Shown here piece after piece: positions 25,400 to 34,180 of a stretch of 36,513 nt of DNA. The number at the start of each line of letters is the position of its first letter. Within the stretch, counting starts at the first letter, position 1. The position numbers and the translations under genes were made by a program. Source of the DNA: an uncultured Pseudomonadota bacterium (lineage in GTDB: Bacteria > Pseudomonadota > Alphaproteobacteria > Rs-D84); NCBI GenBank assembly GCA_947307295.1, contig CAMZIQ010000010.1:1-36513 (forward strand), written 5' to 3'. The notes below the pieces were generated by a model that was not told the origin of the DNA, ran no database searches, and saw only the letters and a list, made by a program, of their open reading frames with translations.

Positions 25400-27709
25400 A
25401 TGTCAGAAATAGATACAGATAAAGTTTTTAAAACACTAAAAGATAAACATGGTGAAAAATTTGCCCGTGTTATCAGGGGTGACGTGGATCATGGCGAAAA
25501 TTTGTGTGCGATACCAAATATTGTTCATATCTTGGAATTTGCGGGTCGTGATGAAAACGAAGCAGAAAAATTACGAAAGGTTATTTTGGAACTTTATAAA
25601 TCAAAAGGTAAATCTCAATATGTCACCAACAAAAATCCTTTGCAATTATTAGACGAAGCAGGCTATGATGCTTTTGTTGTTGAAAACGAAGAACAAAAAA
25701 ATTCAATAAAAAAATATTATAGACGCGGTGAAGGACTGTGCACTTTTAACGACCCGTTTAGACATGAAAAATATTACATGATTCACGCGGTTAAACGTGG
25801 CGCGGATAAAATAAAACCGGCTGAGAAAGGCAAGGAAAAACGCGAAGACGAATATGGAACTTCGGTTATATCAATTCAGATAGCAAAACCAAATGGTGGA
25901 TTTATATCAATTAAAAATCGTTATAATCATACTGTAAACAACCCAGATGCAACGTTTGATAATGATCCTGATAACATTATCCCAGGATTAAGTAATTCAT
26001 TAAAAAAATATTTTAATGTAGATTTTAATGTGACTCACGCCCCGCTACCAAACAACTTTCGCATGGTTAATGATCAGCTGGTTCGTTTTAATCATGAAAT
26101 AAACAATATCTATTTTGGTGATTATTATTATTTCAGTGGCAGCGAAATTACAAAAATAGATAAAAACAGTCAACTATTATTTTACCCAGATTGTTTGTTA
26201 AGTATTTCCAAAGGTAATAACAGTATTATATCTTTGGCACAACAACGCACAGAAATGGCAGAATCATTAACAAAAATTATACGAGATAAGAAAGTCGCAA
26301 TTTCTGGCAAAGATAAAAATAAAACAATATCTGTAGATGGTGAAACATTTATAGAATTAGAAGATGGCAAAATAACATTTATACATGCACCAAATGCAAA
26401 AAAAATAGATTTGAGAGAAGCAAAAGGTTTACACGGCGATTTAGATTTTAGTGGGGTTGAAGATTTAGATTTACAGGGTACTGACTTATCAAAAGTGACA
26501 AGTATTAAATTTAATCCAAATGCAAAAAAAATATATTTACATGGCGCAAACGGTCTGCGCGGTGATTTAGATTTTAGTGGGGTTGAAGAGTTAAACTTGG
26601 TTCAGACAGATTTATCAAAAGTGACCAGTGTCAAATTTAATCCAAATGCAAAAGAAATAAATTTGTATAATGCAAAAGGTTTACATGGTGATTTAGATTT
26701 TAGCGGGGTTGAATATTTAGATTTAATGTTTGTAGATTTATCAAAAGTGACCAGTATCAAATTTAATCCGAATGCAAAAAAAATAACTTTGAGAGGAACA
26801 AATGGTTTACATGGTGATTTAGATTTTAGTGGGGGTGAAGATTTAAATTTAAGCGATGCTGATTTATCAAAAGTGACCAGTATCAAATTTACAAATGCAA
26901 AAAACATAAATTTGGAGAATATAAATGGTTTACATGGTGATTTAGATTTTAGTGGGGGTGAATATTTAAATTTACATAATGCTGATTTATCAAAAGTGAC
27001 CAGTATCAAATTTACAAATGCAAAAAAAATAGATTTGAGAGAAACAAAAGGTTTACATGGTGATTTAGATTTTAGTGGGGGTGAATATTTATATTTAGAC
27101 TATACTGATTTATCAAAAGTGACCAGTATCAAATTTAATCCAAATGCAAAAGAAATAGATTTGCGGTTTGTAAAAGGTTTACATGGTGATTTAGATTTTA
27201 GTGGGGTTGAAGATTTAGATTTAATGTTTGTAGATTTATCAAAAGTGACCAGTATCAAATTTACAAATGCAAAAATAATACATTTGGAGAATATAAAAGG
27301 TTTACATGGTGATTTAGATTTTAGTGGGGTTGAAGATTTAAATTTACATAATGCTGATTTATCAAAAGTGACAAGCATTAAATTTACAAATGCAAAAAAA
27401 ATATATTTACATGACGCAAATGGTCTGCGCGGTGATTTAGATTTTAGTGGGGTTGAATATTTAGACTTGTATCAGACAGATTTATCAAAAGTGACCAGTA
27501 TTAAATTTAATCCGGATGGGATAATAAACGGAATTTCCGATGCAGACAGACTTCGTTTAGAAAAAAACAATCTTGATACAAAAGAAAACGAACCAGAAAT
27601 TCCTAAAAAAGATACATTTATAATAAAAACAAAAGAACTTGCCACAAAAATAAAAGACAAACTAACAGGCATGTTCCACAGAACCGATGATTCTAACAAA
27701 GTTCAATAA
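25400..27709 (+). CDS. Leucine-rich-like repeat protein with recombining array
   Basis: A 769-residue protein without a signal peptide. Residues 1-330 form an unrecognised N-terminal domain, with ISIKNRYNHTVNNPDATF and DNIIPGLSNSL as its most striking motif. Residues 331-703 are nine repeats of 41-42 residues. Each is built of two LRR-like halves (NAKxIxLxxxxGLHGDLDFS and ExLxLxxxDLSKVTSIKF). Framework residues are almost invariant while the x positions, the presumed concave face, vary. A charged Lys/Glu tail (704-769) ends the protein. Start: ATG at 25400 behind AAAGGAAAA. The protein could be cytoplasmic or an effector secreted without a signal peptide; its partner is unknown. Confidence 0.8.
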   Translation: MSEIDTDKVFKTLKDKHGEKFARVIRGDVDHGENLCAIPNIVHILEFAGRDENEAEKLRKVILELYKSKGKSQYVTNKNPLQLLDEAGYDAFVVENEEQKNSIKKYYRRGEGLCTFNDPFRHEKYYMIHAVKRGADKIKPAEKGKEKREDEYGTSVISIQIAKPNGGFISIKNRYNHTVNNPDATFDNDPDNIIPGLSNSLKKYFNVDFNVTHAPLPNNFRMVNDQLVRFNHEINNIYFGDYYYFSGSEITKIDKNSQLLFYPDCLLSISKGNNSIISLAQQRTEMAESLTKIIRDKKVAISGKDKNKTISVDGETFIELEDGKITFIHAPNAKKIDLREAKGLHGDLDFSGVEDLDLQGTDLSKVTSIKFNPNAKKIYLHGANGLRGDLDFSGVEELNLVQTDLSKVTSVKFNPNAKEINLYNAKGLHGDLDFSGVEYLDLMFVDLSKVTSIKFNPNAKKITLRGTNGLHGDLDFSGGEDLNLSDADLSKVTSIKFTNAKNINLENINGLHGDLDFSGGEYLNLHNADLSKVTSIKFTNAKKIDLRETKGLHGDLDFSGGEYLYLDYTDLSKVTSIKFNPNAKEIDLRFVKGLHGDLDFSGVEDLDLMFVDLSKVTSIKFTNAKIIHLENIKGLHGDLDFSGVEDLNLHNADLSKVTSIKFTNAKKIYLHDANGLRGDLDFSGVEYLDLYQTDLSKVTSIKFNPDGIINGISDADRLRLEKNNLDTKENEPEIPKKDTFIIKTKELATKIKDKLTGMFHRTDDSNKVQ
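26390..27508 (+). repeat. Nine coding repeats of 123-126 bp
   Basis: Nine units in frame, two lengths (41 or 42 codons, depending on NPNAK or TNAK at the junction). The segment encoding GDLDFSG and DLSKVTS is nearly identical at the DNA level in all units. Units 3 and 7 share the variable residues MFV, units 5 and 8 share ENI and HNA, and units 2 and 9 share YLH, GLRG and QT. This pattern fits duplication and shuffling of whole and half units by recombination. Confidence 0.9.
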
Positions 27710-27713
27710 AAAA

Positions 27714-27740
27714 TCCCCCATAAACTTTGGGGGAATTTTA
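27714..27740. terminator. Terminator between LRR gene and amidase gene
   Basis: TCCCCCA pairs with TGGGGGA around a seven-base loop, followed by ATTTTATT. A-rich sequence on the other side makes it usable by both convergent genes. Confidence 0.75.
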
Positions 27741-28823
27741 TTAATTCACTTCTGCATCTATCATTGGTCGCATCTTGATTGTATCCAACGGATGTTGTTG
27801 ATACGAAACAGATGAAAAATCTATTTCTTTTAAATCAAATTTCCTGATTATCGGATTATACATTGTTGTATAATAAATTCGATTGTTTGTCATATCTGTC
27901 ACACTTGTCCATTGGGTTGCAGACGGAATATTTGGTATTTTTGTTTTGTCACTAAATTGCGCACCAATCGGGATTGTCATAGCTTCTAATATTACGAACG
28001 CCTGCTCTACTGCTTTTTCAGCGGTCGCTAAATTTGGTGCAGATGTTTGATAAAATGCAGCCCTGACAAACCTGGATGGTGGTGTCATATCGCCTGGCAA
28101 TCCCAACATTCCGCTGCCATGCCCGATGGGCGACAATTTTATATTTCCAAAATCATGTGCAGATTCTGTGCCTGGTTTCAAATTGATATAATTGTCTAAA
28201 TTAGTTATATGCCAATCGTATGCCGGTGAATTAGTCAAAACACCTAATTTATTATCGTTAACCATCGGAATACCATTTATGTATTCGATAACTATTTGAC
28301 GTCCATATTTATCGGCTACGCGCCAATGCAAGGTTTCAGCGCGCGAATCTGTTGAAACTACACGAACAGTACTTAATGCAGAAATAACATCTTCTACTGT
28401 TTCAAAACTTCCTAATATCCACGCAACGAATTCAGTATCTGAAATTGTCACATTGTTAAATTCTGGGTCATATTTCGGATAAGAACCGACTTTTGGAAAA
28501 TAAAACAACCCGGCAGACAACCCTGCTTCGTTCAGTCCTTCGATAACATAATCTTCCGAAGCCAAACCGACATAACCGAAAAAGGCACTATATTTCATAC
28601 CTTCGCGTTTGCCGTTTGGCAACATAGACTGTCTTTCAAAACCTTCGGGCACAATCAAATAATCGCTTGGACTTTCGCCATTTGCCCATTCAACTGTACG
28701 CGCAACTATGTTTGCCCCGTCGTCTGATTTTAATGTGATTCCTGTACAGGAATCGGCTTGGGTGTGGATGCCAACAATCGCCAGCATCATCACAAAACTA
28801 AAAGTTAATTTTTTCATTGTCAT
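27741..28823 (-). CDS. Choloylglycine-hydrolase family linear amidase, exported
   Basis: A 360-residue Ntn-hydrolase of the family that includes bile salt hydrolase and penicillin V acylase. A signal peptide (KKLTFSFVMMLAIVGIHTQA) precedes DSCTGI, where C26 would become the N-terminal nucleophile after processing. Other family residues are seen: ARTVEW (Arg and Asp/Glu region), GLNEAGLSAGLF, the Asn of VLTNSPAYDWH, and the Arg of PPSRFVRAAF. It probably acts in the periplasm on amide-linked acyl or bile-acid conjugates or N-acyl signals; sequence alone does not decide which. ATG at 28823 or 28817. There is no Shine-Dalgarno sequence, and TAAAAT lies 8-13 bases upstream. Confidence 0.88.
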   Translation of the reverse strand: MTMKKLTFSFVMMLAIVGIHTQADSCTGITLKSDDGANIVARTVEWANGESPSDYLIVPEGFERQSMLPNGKREGMKYSAFFGYVGLASEDYVIEGLNEAGLSAGLFYFPKVGSYPKYDPEFNNVTISDTEFVAWILGSFETVEDVISALSTVRVVSTDSRAETLHWRVADKYGRQIVIEYINGIPMVNDNKLGVLTNSPAYDWHITNLDNYINLKPGTESAHDFGNIKLSPIGHGSGMLGLPGDMTPPSRFVRAAFYQTSAPNLATAEKAVEQAFVILEAMTIPIGAQFSDKTKIPNIPSATQWTSVTDMTNNRIYYTTMYNPIIRKFDLKEIDFSSVSYQQHPLDTIKMRPMIDAEVN

Positions 28824-28901
28824 GATTCTAATTTTACATATATCAAGCCTTTAAACCATAAGAACGTATTCCACACGATTTATTGCTTTTTATTCGGATG
28901 C

Positions 28902-28910
28902 TGGTATAAT
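28902..28910 (+). promoter_or_regulatory. Extended -10 promoter of alpha/beta hydrolase gene
   Basis: TGGTATAAT lies 27 bases before the ATG at 28938. A ribosome-binding site, AAAAAGGT, follows at about 28924-28931. Confidence 0.55.
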
Positions 28911-28937
28911 CTGACTGATAAACAAAAAGGTATAAAT

Positions 28938-29501
28938 ATGAATATGATTTTTTGTAGCGGAATTATGCCGCCCGAACTAGATTGGAATAAAAAAGTTTAT
29001 AACCCGAATAAACCTTGGAAAGAATGGTTGCAATTCGTTGTTGAAGACAAACACGATGTAATCATGCAAATACCTAAATTCCCACACGCTCATTTTTTTC
29101 TTATGCAATACGATGAATGGGAAAAAATTATGGACAGACAAGATATAAATTCTGATACAACCATTGTTGCCCATTCTGCTGGTGGTGGTTTTATACTTAA
29201 ATACATGGCATTACATCCAGAACTAAAAGTAAAACAGATTATTTTGGTCGCCCCATGGCTTGATGCGGAAAATGTCCAACCTAATAAATTCTATCATGGT
29301 TTTGATTTGAATAATGATATAGTAAAACAAACCTATTGCGGTTGTGATTTGATGATATCTGATGATGATGCGCCTTATATATTATCCAGTTATGAAAAAA
29401 TCGCTTCGTGCGCCCCAGATATAAGAATTCATAAATTTTCTGGTCATGGGCATTTCGTTTCAGAAACTTTGCCAGAAATTATCCCATTAATAAAATTTTA
29501 A
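28938..29501 (+). CDS. Small alpha/beta hydrolase, RBBP9/YdeN-like
   Basis: A 187-residue single-domain serine hydrolase. The nucleophile elbow is VAHSAGGGFILKY (serine near residue 81). The acid is probably in DLMISDDDAPY (about residues 136-146), and the histidine in FSGHGHFV near the C-terminus (about residues 170-177). Size and motif order resemble the RBBP9/YdeN group rather than lipases. The substrate is unknown and no signal peptide is present, so the protein is cytoplasmic. It is a single gene with its own promoter and terminator, divergent from the exported amidase. Confidence 0.82.
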   Translation: MNMIFCSGIMPPELDWNKKVYNPNKPWKEWLQFVVEDKHDVIMQIPKFPHAHFFLMQYDEWEKIMDRQDINSDTTIVAHSAGGGFILKYMALHPELKVKQIILVAPWLDAENVQPNKFYHGFDLNNDIVKQTYCGCDLMISDDDAPYILSSYEKIASCAPDIRIHKFSGHGHFVSETLPEIIPLIKF

Positions 29502-29525
29502 AAACCGCCCATTTGGGCGGTTTCT
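29501..29525. terminator. Bidirectional terminator
   Basis: AAACCGCCCA pairs with TGGGCGGTTT around TT, with A- and T-runs on either side. It separates the alpha/beta hydrolase from the convergent autotransporter gene. Confidence 0.85.
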
Positions 29526-32500
29526 TTATATTCCCAATCTATGATGCAATTTAAACATAAACACAGATTCATTTCCAAACACATCCGTGTTATTCGGATT
29601 TACACGATATATAAATCCAACACCAGCATCTGTAAATTCACCAAGCGAATGCCTATAAGACGAAGAAAATCTTAATTCACGCTTTTGCTTTGCCAAATCT
29701 ATGTATTCAATATGCGGGTTGTTCATAGCAATTTCATAATTGCCATCATTTTCAACCACGCTAAATTCAGCATAACTATATCCCATTTTTCCACCAACTG
29801 TCACCAAAGGCATCGCAGCAGTAAAACTGAAACCACCAACATCTGCACCAAGTGCAAACGCATTTGATTTAATATCTGAAACGTCGCTAATTATACCATC
29901 AATCGTATCAACACGCGTATTCGCAAAAGTTCCACGTGCCGACAATTTTACATTTTCAAAAGGTTTGTATTCCGTCACAACATCAATATATCGGGTGTCA
30001 CCACCACGCATTGTTAATAAACCATCACTATACATACCCAAAACAGTATTCGTTTCATGCAAATTACCCACGGAAACATTAAATGTAAAACTATCGCTGT
30101 TATATTCTGTGTTCATTGCCGCACCAGTCGCCAAACCCAAACGACCCGGTTCATATTGAGACGATATTACTGGGTCATTTTCCAACAATTGTTCATCTGT
30201 TATTGCACCAGAAAAAGCACGCCCACCAAATGCAAAATTACCATATTTATATTTTGCGCCAGTTGTCACAGAATTCGAAACCAAAGCCAAGACCCCATTT
30301 GCACGACCATTAAACCGTGATTCACCGTCTGTCAAATAATGTTGATATTCTGCATCTAAATCGTATTCTTCGTTACCAAACGCGATACGCAAATTATCAA
30401 GTCCATTTAAATTATCATTATAAGCGCGCGGTGACAAAGCCATATCAATCGTCATATTCCCAATCTGATTAGTTCTTTTGTTTGTAGAATCAACATTAAA
30501 ATCCGCCAACACATCACCCATATAAAGCCCATGTTTTGAAGTGTTGTTTTCGGCAAACGATGTATTCCAAACACGTGGCAAAGATATAGAACCGTCCGAG
30601 CTTTCCAACACATCAAAGAACGAAACATTTATCGCACCGCGATTTGTCAAAGACAATGCACTAGATGCACGTAAAAGAGAACCTGATGCGTTGCGCCAAT
30701 AAGCATTTTTACCAGAACTTGAAACAATAGTATCTGTATCAGAACTATAAAAATAAACATTTGTTCCAGGTTTTGTTGCGCGTTCCAAATTTATCATCCC
30801 ATAACCAAATGCATTTTTGAAATTTTCCAAATAATCATTAGACGAAATATTTACACCTGGCAAAGTATATAATTCTTGCAAATATCCAATCAATGCATCA
30901 GTCGAAGCCCACGCGCCACCTGTTGCAGGATTTGTTCCCAAATAAGGTCCGTCTGCTGTCAACGCCAATAACAAAAACACTTGCTTCGGAGTCATATAAG
31001 TAAATGCACTTTGCACCAATGCAACAGAACCAGCCATCGCAGCAGTAGCTTCCAAATCTGTCACACCAGGTGCCGCAAAACACCAAGGATTCATTGCACC
31101 ACCATTGCCAGTCCCAGTCAAACCACAAATACGCGAAGAATAACTAATCGAAGCATCATCAACATCATCCCACGTAGACAATTCCAACGTTCCAACATTA
31201 GCCGCAGAATACCCATCAATAGTTTCACCACTTGTCCCTGTTGCATTCTTAGGTCTAACAGCAACAACTGTCATAAACAAATTTTCCAAATCAGGATACA
31301 CAACTGGTGCAAAATTTTCAAAAGTAGCAACCTCAGATATTACATTATACAAAGTACGCCCCGCCGGATTCACCAAAATCTGGCTTTGATAATTCCCCAA
31401 ACGTTCAAATACCAACCCTGCGTTAAGTGATTGAGAACCACTTACCACCGCACCAGATGGCAAAGTGTATACATTACTGTCATCAGACGTGTTTAAATTA
31501 TAATATTTGTTAAAAAATCCGAGATACACAGCCTTTTTCAATGGTTCTGTAGAAACCGCTTTATACAAAGAATCAGCATATCCAACCGTGGCATAATCTA
31601 AATTTGTGGCAGCACTTGGCAAATATAAATTCGCAATAACATTTGAAACATAAGAACCAGAACTTTGTGCCACTATTGCATCATACATAGCGGTATAATT
31701 TCTGTAATCTGTTAATTCCTGGGTCAAAGTCAAAGCATTTTCGGCCCCCATTACATACATTTGATTTATAACACCATTTGCCTTGGAATCTATGTACATA
31801 TTGTCACCATCAATATAGCCGTGATATGTATTACCAGCATTTGTTGCGACAAAATTATTTCCAGACACAGAAGCTACTGTTAATACCGTACCATTCGCCA
31901 AAGTAAATGTATCATCAACCGCCACAGATGTTCCCATGCTATAAGAGCCTGTCACCGAAGAAGTCGTCGGTGCTGCCCATACATTTCCGGTGCCTGTTTT
32001 ATAAACACTTAATTGTCCATTTGGAATAAAACCATAAAAATCTGCACTTCGACCACCTTCTTCCCAACCAGCTATTATTTTTGCTAATTTAGTATCTTCA
32101 TCCGTGGCAGAACCAAACACAGAACCAGAACCAGATAAATCAAATGCAGTATTTTCAGTTTCCGCCGCACTTGTACCAGAATAGTTATAATATTTATGAG
32201 AAGTCTTTGTCACTTGTTCACTTAAAAAAGTCTGACAAGCTTCAGAACTATCGCCATTTATATTGCATATTGATTGTGCATTTGCTATCTGAGCGGCATC
32301 CGCCCAAGAAATCAAGCCATCAACCGCACTGCCCGTAGCATTAACCCCAGACGCAGTCACCATCGCAACATTTACCGGTTGTCCACCACCAGGAACCCCA
32401 CCAACAGGATAAGGCAAAGAAGATAAATCAAAAGGCGACAAATCCGTGCTAAGCCTTATTGTTCCCATTCCTAGATATCCACGGACAAAAGAATGATATG

Positions 32501-33170
32501 CACGAGCAACCATTAAATAATTAAAAGTATCCTGAATAGAAGTATTAGACATATATGCAAAATCTAGATAACTTTCTAATAATTCATAATCTTCGGAACA
32601 ATCAGTACTGGTACATCCTGGTCCATACGGTAAATCACGATTAAACAATTTTGTTGTTGATGTAGATGAAGAATCAGAACCACCATTATTATTTGGTCTA
32701 TCCCCTGTTGAACCATTAGAACCATTATCATTATCTTTGTCAAAAACATCAGCCAACAAAACAACACCGCCGATAACAGCAGCCACCCCAAGTGCCGACA
32801 AAGCAATTACATGTGTTGAAGACAGCCCGCTGAAGAAACCGTATTCTTCGCCCTTAGCAGCGACCCTTGTTTTTTGATTATATTGTTTTATTTGTTTATC
32901 ACAATTAGATGCATCTGCACCATACATTTGCAAAACCTGTATAGCACGCCTGTCATTATTCATAACCGCGGTACAAACCAACGATAAACCTGTGGCATCT
33001 GTATAATTCACATCAACACCCGCGTTAATTAACGCCTGAACAGTTTGGGTATCACCACGACGTGCCGCCACTAATAATTTTGAAGCATTTTGAAAATCAG
33101 CAGTTCCAGCAACAGCCGACACACATGGTATCAACAACCATAAAACGCCCAAAAATCTAATAAATTTCAT
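29526..33170 (-). CDS. Autotransporter with ankyrin repeats and degenerate subtilisin-like passenger
   Basis: A 1214-residue protein. ATG at 33170 gives the signal peptide MKFIRFLGVLWLLIPCVSAV; the frame begins three codons earlier. Two ankyrin repeats follow (about 30-92), then a hydrophobic segment (about 119-143), then a Gly/Asn/Ser linker. The passenger resembles subtilisin-like autotransporters in WCFAAPG (about 696-702), YGFIPNGQLSVYK and the flanking order. However, the catalytic positions appear replaced: VAMVTASGV for the Asp, EDTKLAKIIAG for the His motif, LEATAAMAGSVALV for the Ser motif. The C-terminal 300 residues are beta-rich and end in FMFKLHHRLGI, as in outer-membrane barrels. 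Likely surface-displayed, probably not an active protease. Confidence 0.75.
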   Translation of the reverse strand: MKFIRFLGVLWLLIPCVSAVAGTADFQNASKLLVAARRGDTQTVQALINAGVDVNYTDATGLSLVCTAVMNNDRRAIQVLQMYGADASNCDKQIKQYNQKTRVAAKGEEYGFFSGLSSTHVIALSALGVAAVIGGVVLLADVFDKDNDNGSNGSTGDRPNNNGGSDSSSTSTTKLFNRDLPYGPGCTSTDCSEDYELLESYLDFAYMSNTSIQDTFNYLMVARAYHSFVRGYLGMGTIRLSTDLSPFDLSSLPYPVGGVPGGGQPVNVAMVTASGVNATGSAVDGLISWADAAQIANAQSICNINGDSSEACQTFLSEQVTKTSHKYYNYSGTSAAETENTAFDLSGSGSVFGSATDEDTKLAKIIAGWEEGGRSADFYGFIPNGQLSVYKTGTGNVWAAPTTSSVTGSYSMGTSVAVDDTFTLANGTVLTVASVSGNNFVATNAGNTYHGYIDGDNMYIDSKANGVINQMYVMGAENALTLTQELTDYRNYTAMYDAIVAQSSGSYVSNVIANLYLPSAATNLDYATVGYADSLYKAVSTEPLKKAVYLGFFNKYYNLNTSDDSNVYTLPSGAVVSGSQSLNAGLVFERLGNYQSQILVNPAGRTLYNVISEVATFENFAPVVYPDLENLFMTVVAVRPKNATGTSGETIDGYSAANVGTLELSTWDDVDDASISYSSRICGLTGTGNGGAMNPWCFAAPGVTDLEATAAMAGSVALVQSAFTYMTPKQVFLLLALTADGPYLGTNPATGGAWASTDALIGYLQELYTLPGVNISSNDYLENFKNAFGYGMINLERATKPGTNVYFYSSDTDTIVSSSGKNAYWRNASGSLLRASSALSLTNRGAINVSFFDVLESSDGSISLPRVWNTSFAENNTSKHGLYMGDVLADFNVDSTNKRTNQIGNMTIDMALSPRAYNDNLNGLDNLRIAFGNEEYDLDAEYQHYLTDGESRFNGRANGVLALVSNSVTTGAKYKYGNFAFGGRAFSGAITDEQLLENDPVISSQYEPGRLGLATGAAMNTEYNSDSFTFNVSVGNLHETNTVLGMYSDGLLTMRGGDTRYIDVVTEYKPFENVKLSARGTFANTRVDTIDGIISDVSDIKSNAFALGADVGGFSFTAAMPLVTVGGKMGYSYAEFSVVENDGNYEIAMNNPHIEYIDLAKQKRELRFSSSYRHSLGEFTDAGVGFIYRVNPNNTDVFGNESVFMFKLHHRLGI

Positions 33171-33278
33171 AAAAAACACTCTCTTCTAAACAAAAGTCTA
33201 GCATAAAAAATAATATTATGTCCAGAAATTTTACTTAAATGTATATAGTATTTTTTCTTTGATTTAATACGCGATTTT

Positions 33279-33287
33279 TGATATACT
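33279..33287 (+). promoter_or_regulatory. Promoter of the exported Cys-repeat genes
   Basis: TGATATACT, a near match to the local extended -10, lies 20 bases before the ATG at 33307, with GAAGAGAGAG as ribosome-binding site between. The divergent autotransporter has a matching AGAAGAGAG site before its own start. Confidence 0.5.
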
Positions 33288-33306
33288 GTTTTTACGAAGA
33301 GAGAGC

Positions 33307-34164
33307 ATGAAATATCGCTTGTTATTTTTGTCTATGGTTTCGTTATTTGCACCAACATTGGTTTTTGGTGCGTGTTCTGTTGCTAATTTAACCAGATGTC
33401 TGGATTCAGTTTGCGCGATAAATATCGGCGCAAATCCGGCTGCGCGTTGTCAATATTGTGGTTCTGAATCTGCAGGCGAACCAACAAAATCAACTGCGAT
33501 GAAAAGTGTTTCTGCTGGGGCATCCACAAAATACATTATACCGGACAAAGAATTAAAAAAGGCACCAAAAGATCCGGGTGAAAGATACGTTTGGGGAACG
33601 AGATTATGTTTGGAAAAATTACCCGAATGTACAACTGACGATGTCACAGACAATTACGATTCTTTGATTGAACAATCATGTAAGGCGGCGGGAATTTCTG
33701 CCGAAATGTCAAACCTTGCAAAGAAAGTTAATACAAAGAAAAGTGAAAATTCTTGTTCCGAAGAAATAAGTGTTTGCATAATTGATGCGAAACGTTGTAA
33801 TGCAAATTATAAAAATTGCGAATCGGACACAGACTTTGATAAATATTTTTCTGAATGTAGTATCGCGGCTAATGGTTGTGATTCATTTTTGGCAAAAATA
33901 AAAACGTCTTTGGATTCTTCTCGTAAAACAGCTGTCGCAAACGCGGGAAAATTATTAAAGAACATTATAGCTGCATACAAAACTGCACGCGAACAAAAAT
34001 TGGCTGCGGCGCAATCTGCTTGCAAAAACAACCAAGCCACCACAAATTGTGTTGAAACAGTTTGCAAAAATAACATGCGTAATAAATGTGGAAACGCCTA
34101 TGAAAAAGAAGCAGCAAGGGCATTATGTAAATTCTATGACACGGCATGTGAACGGTTAAAATAA
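33307..34164 (+). CDS. Exported protein with six-cysteine repeats (A)
   Basis: A 285-residue protein of unknown family with a signal peptide (MKYRLLFLSMVSLFAPTLVF, cleaved near GACS). It carries over 20 cysteines. A repeated six-Cys pattern is visible: CSEEISVCIIDAKRC then NANYKNC, with C-x6-C-x6-C-x6-C-x12-C-x6-C at about residues 149-196. It recurs near the C-terminus as C-x8-C-x4-C-x7-C-x12-C-x6-C (about 238-281), and a partial copy lies at the mature N-terminus. The protein next door has the same motif twice. Disulfide-bonded periplasmic or surface protein is the best guess. Confidence 0.72.
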   Translation: MKYRLLFLSMVSLFAPTLVFGACSVANLTRCLDSVCAINIGANPAARCQYCGSESAGEPTKSTAMKSVSAGASTKYIIPDKELKKAPKDPGERYVWGTRLCLEKLPECTTDDVTDNYDSLIEQSCKAAGISAEMSNLAKKVNTKKSENSCSEEISVCIIDAKRCNANYKNCESDTDFDKYFSECSIAANGCDSFLAKIKTSLDSSRKTAVANAGKLLKNIIAAYKTAREQKLAAAQSACKNNQATTNCVETVCKNNMRNKCGNAYEKEAARALCKFYDTACERLK

Positions 34165-34180
34165 AATGGGACAAAGACAT

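Noticed and set aside
26602..27378. Minus-strand open frames across the LRR array
   Set aside because: They are repeat shadows of the plus-strand array, contain the complement of the same motifs and have no ribosome-binding site or separate promoter.
26390..27508. Regular 123-126 bp repeats that could suggest a CRISPR-like array
   Set aside because: The units are contiguous in one reading frame with no unique spacers, and both repeat and variable parts translate to LRR-like protein; no cas genes are near.
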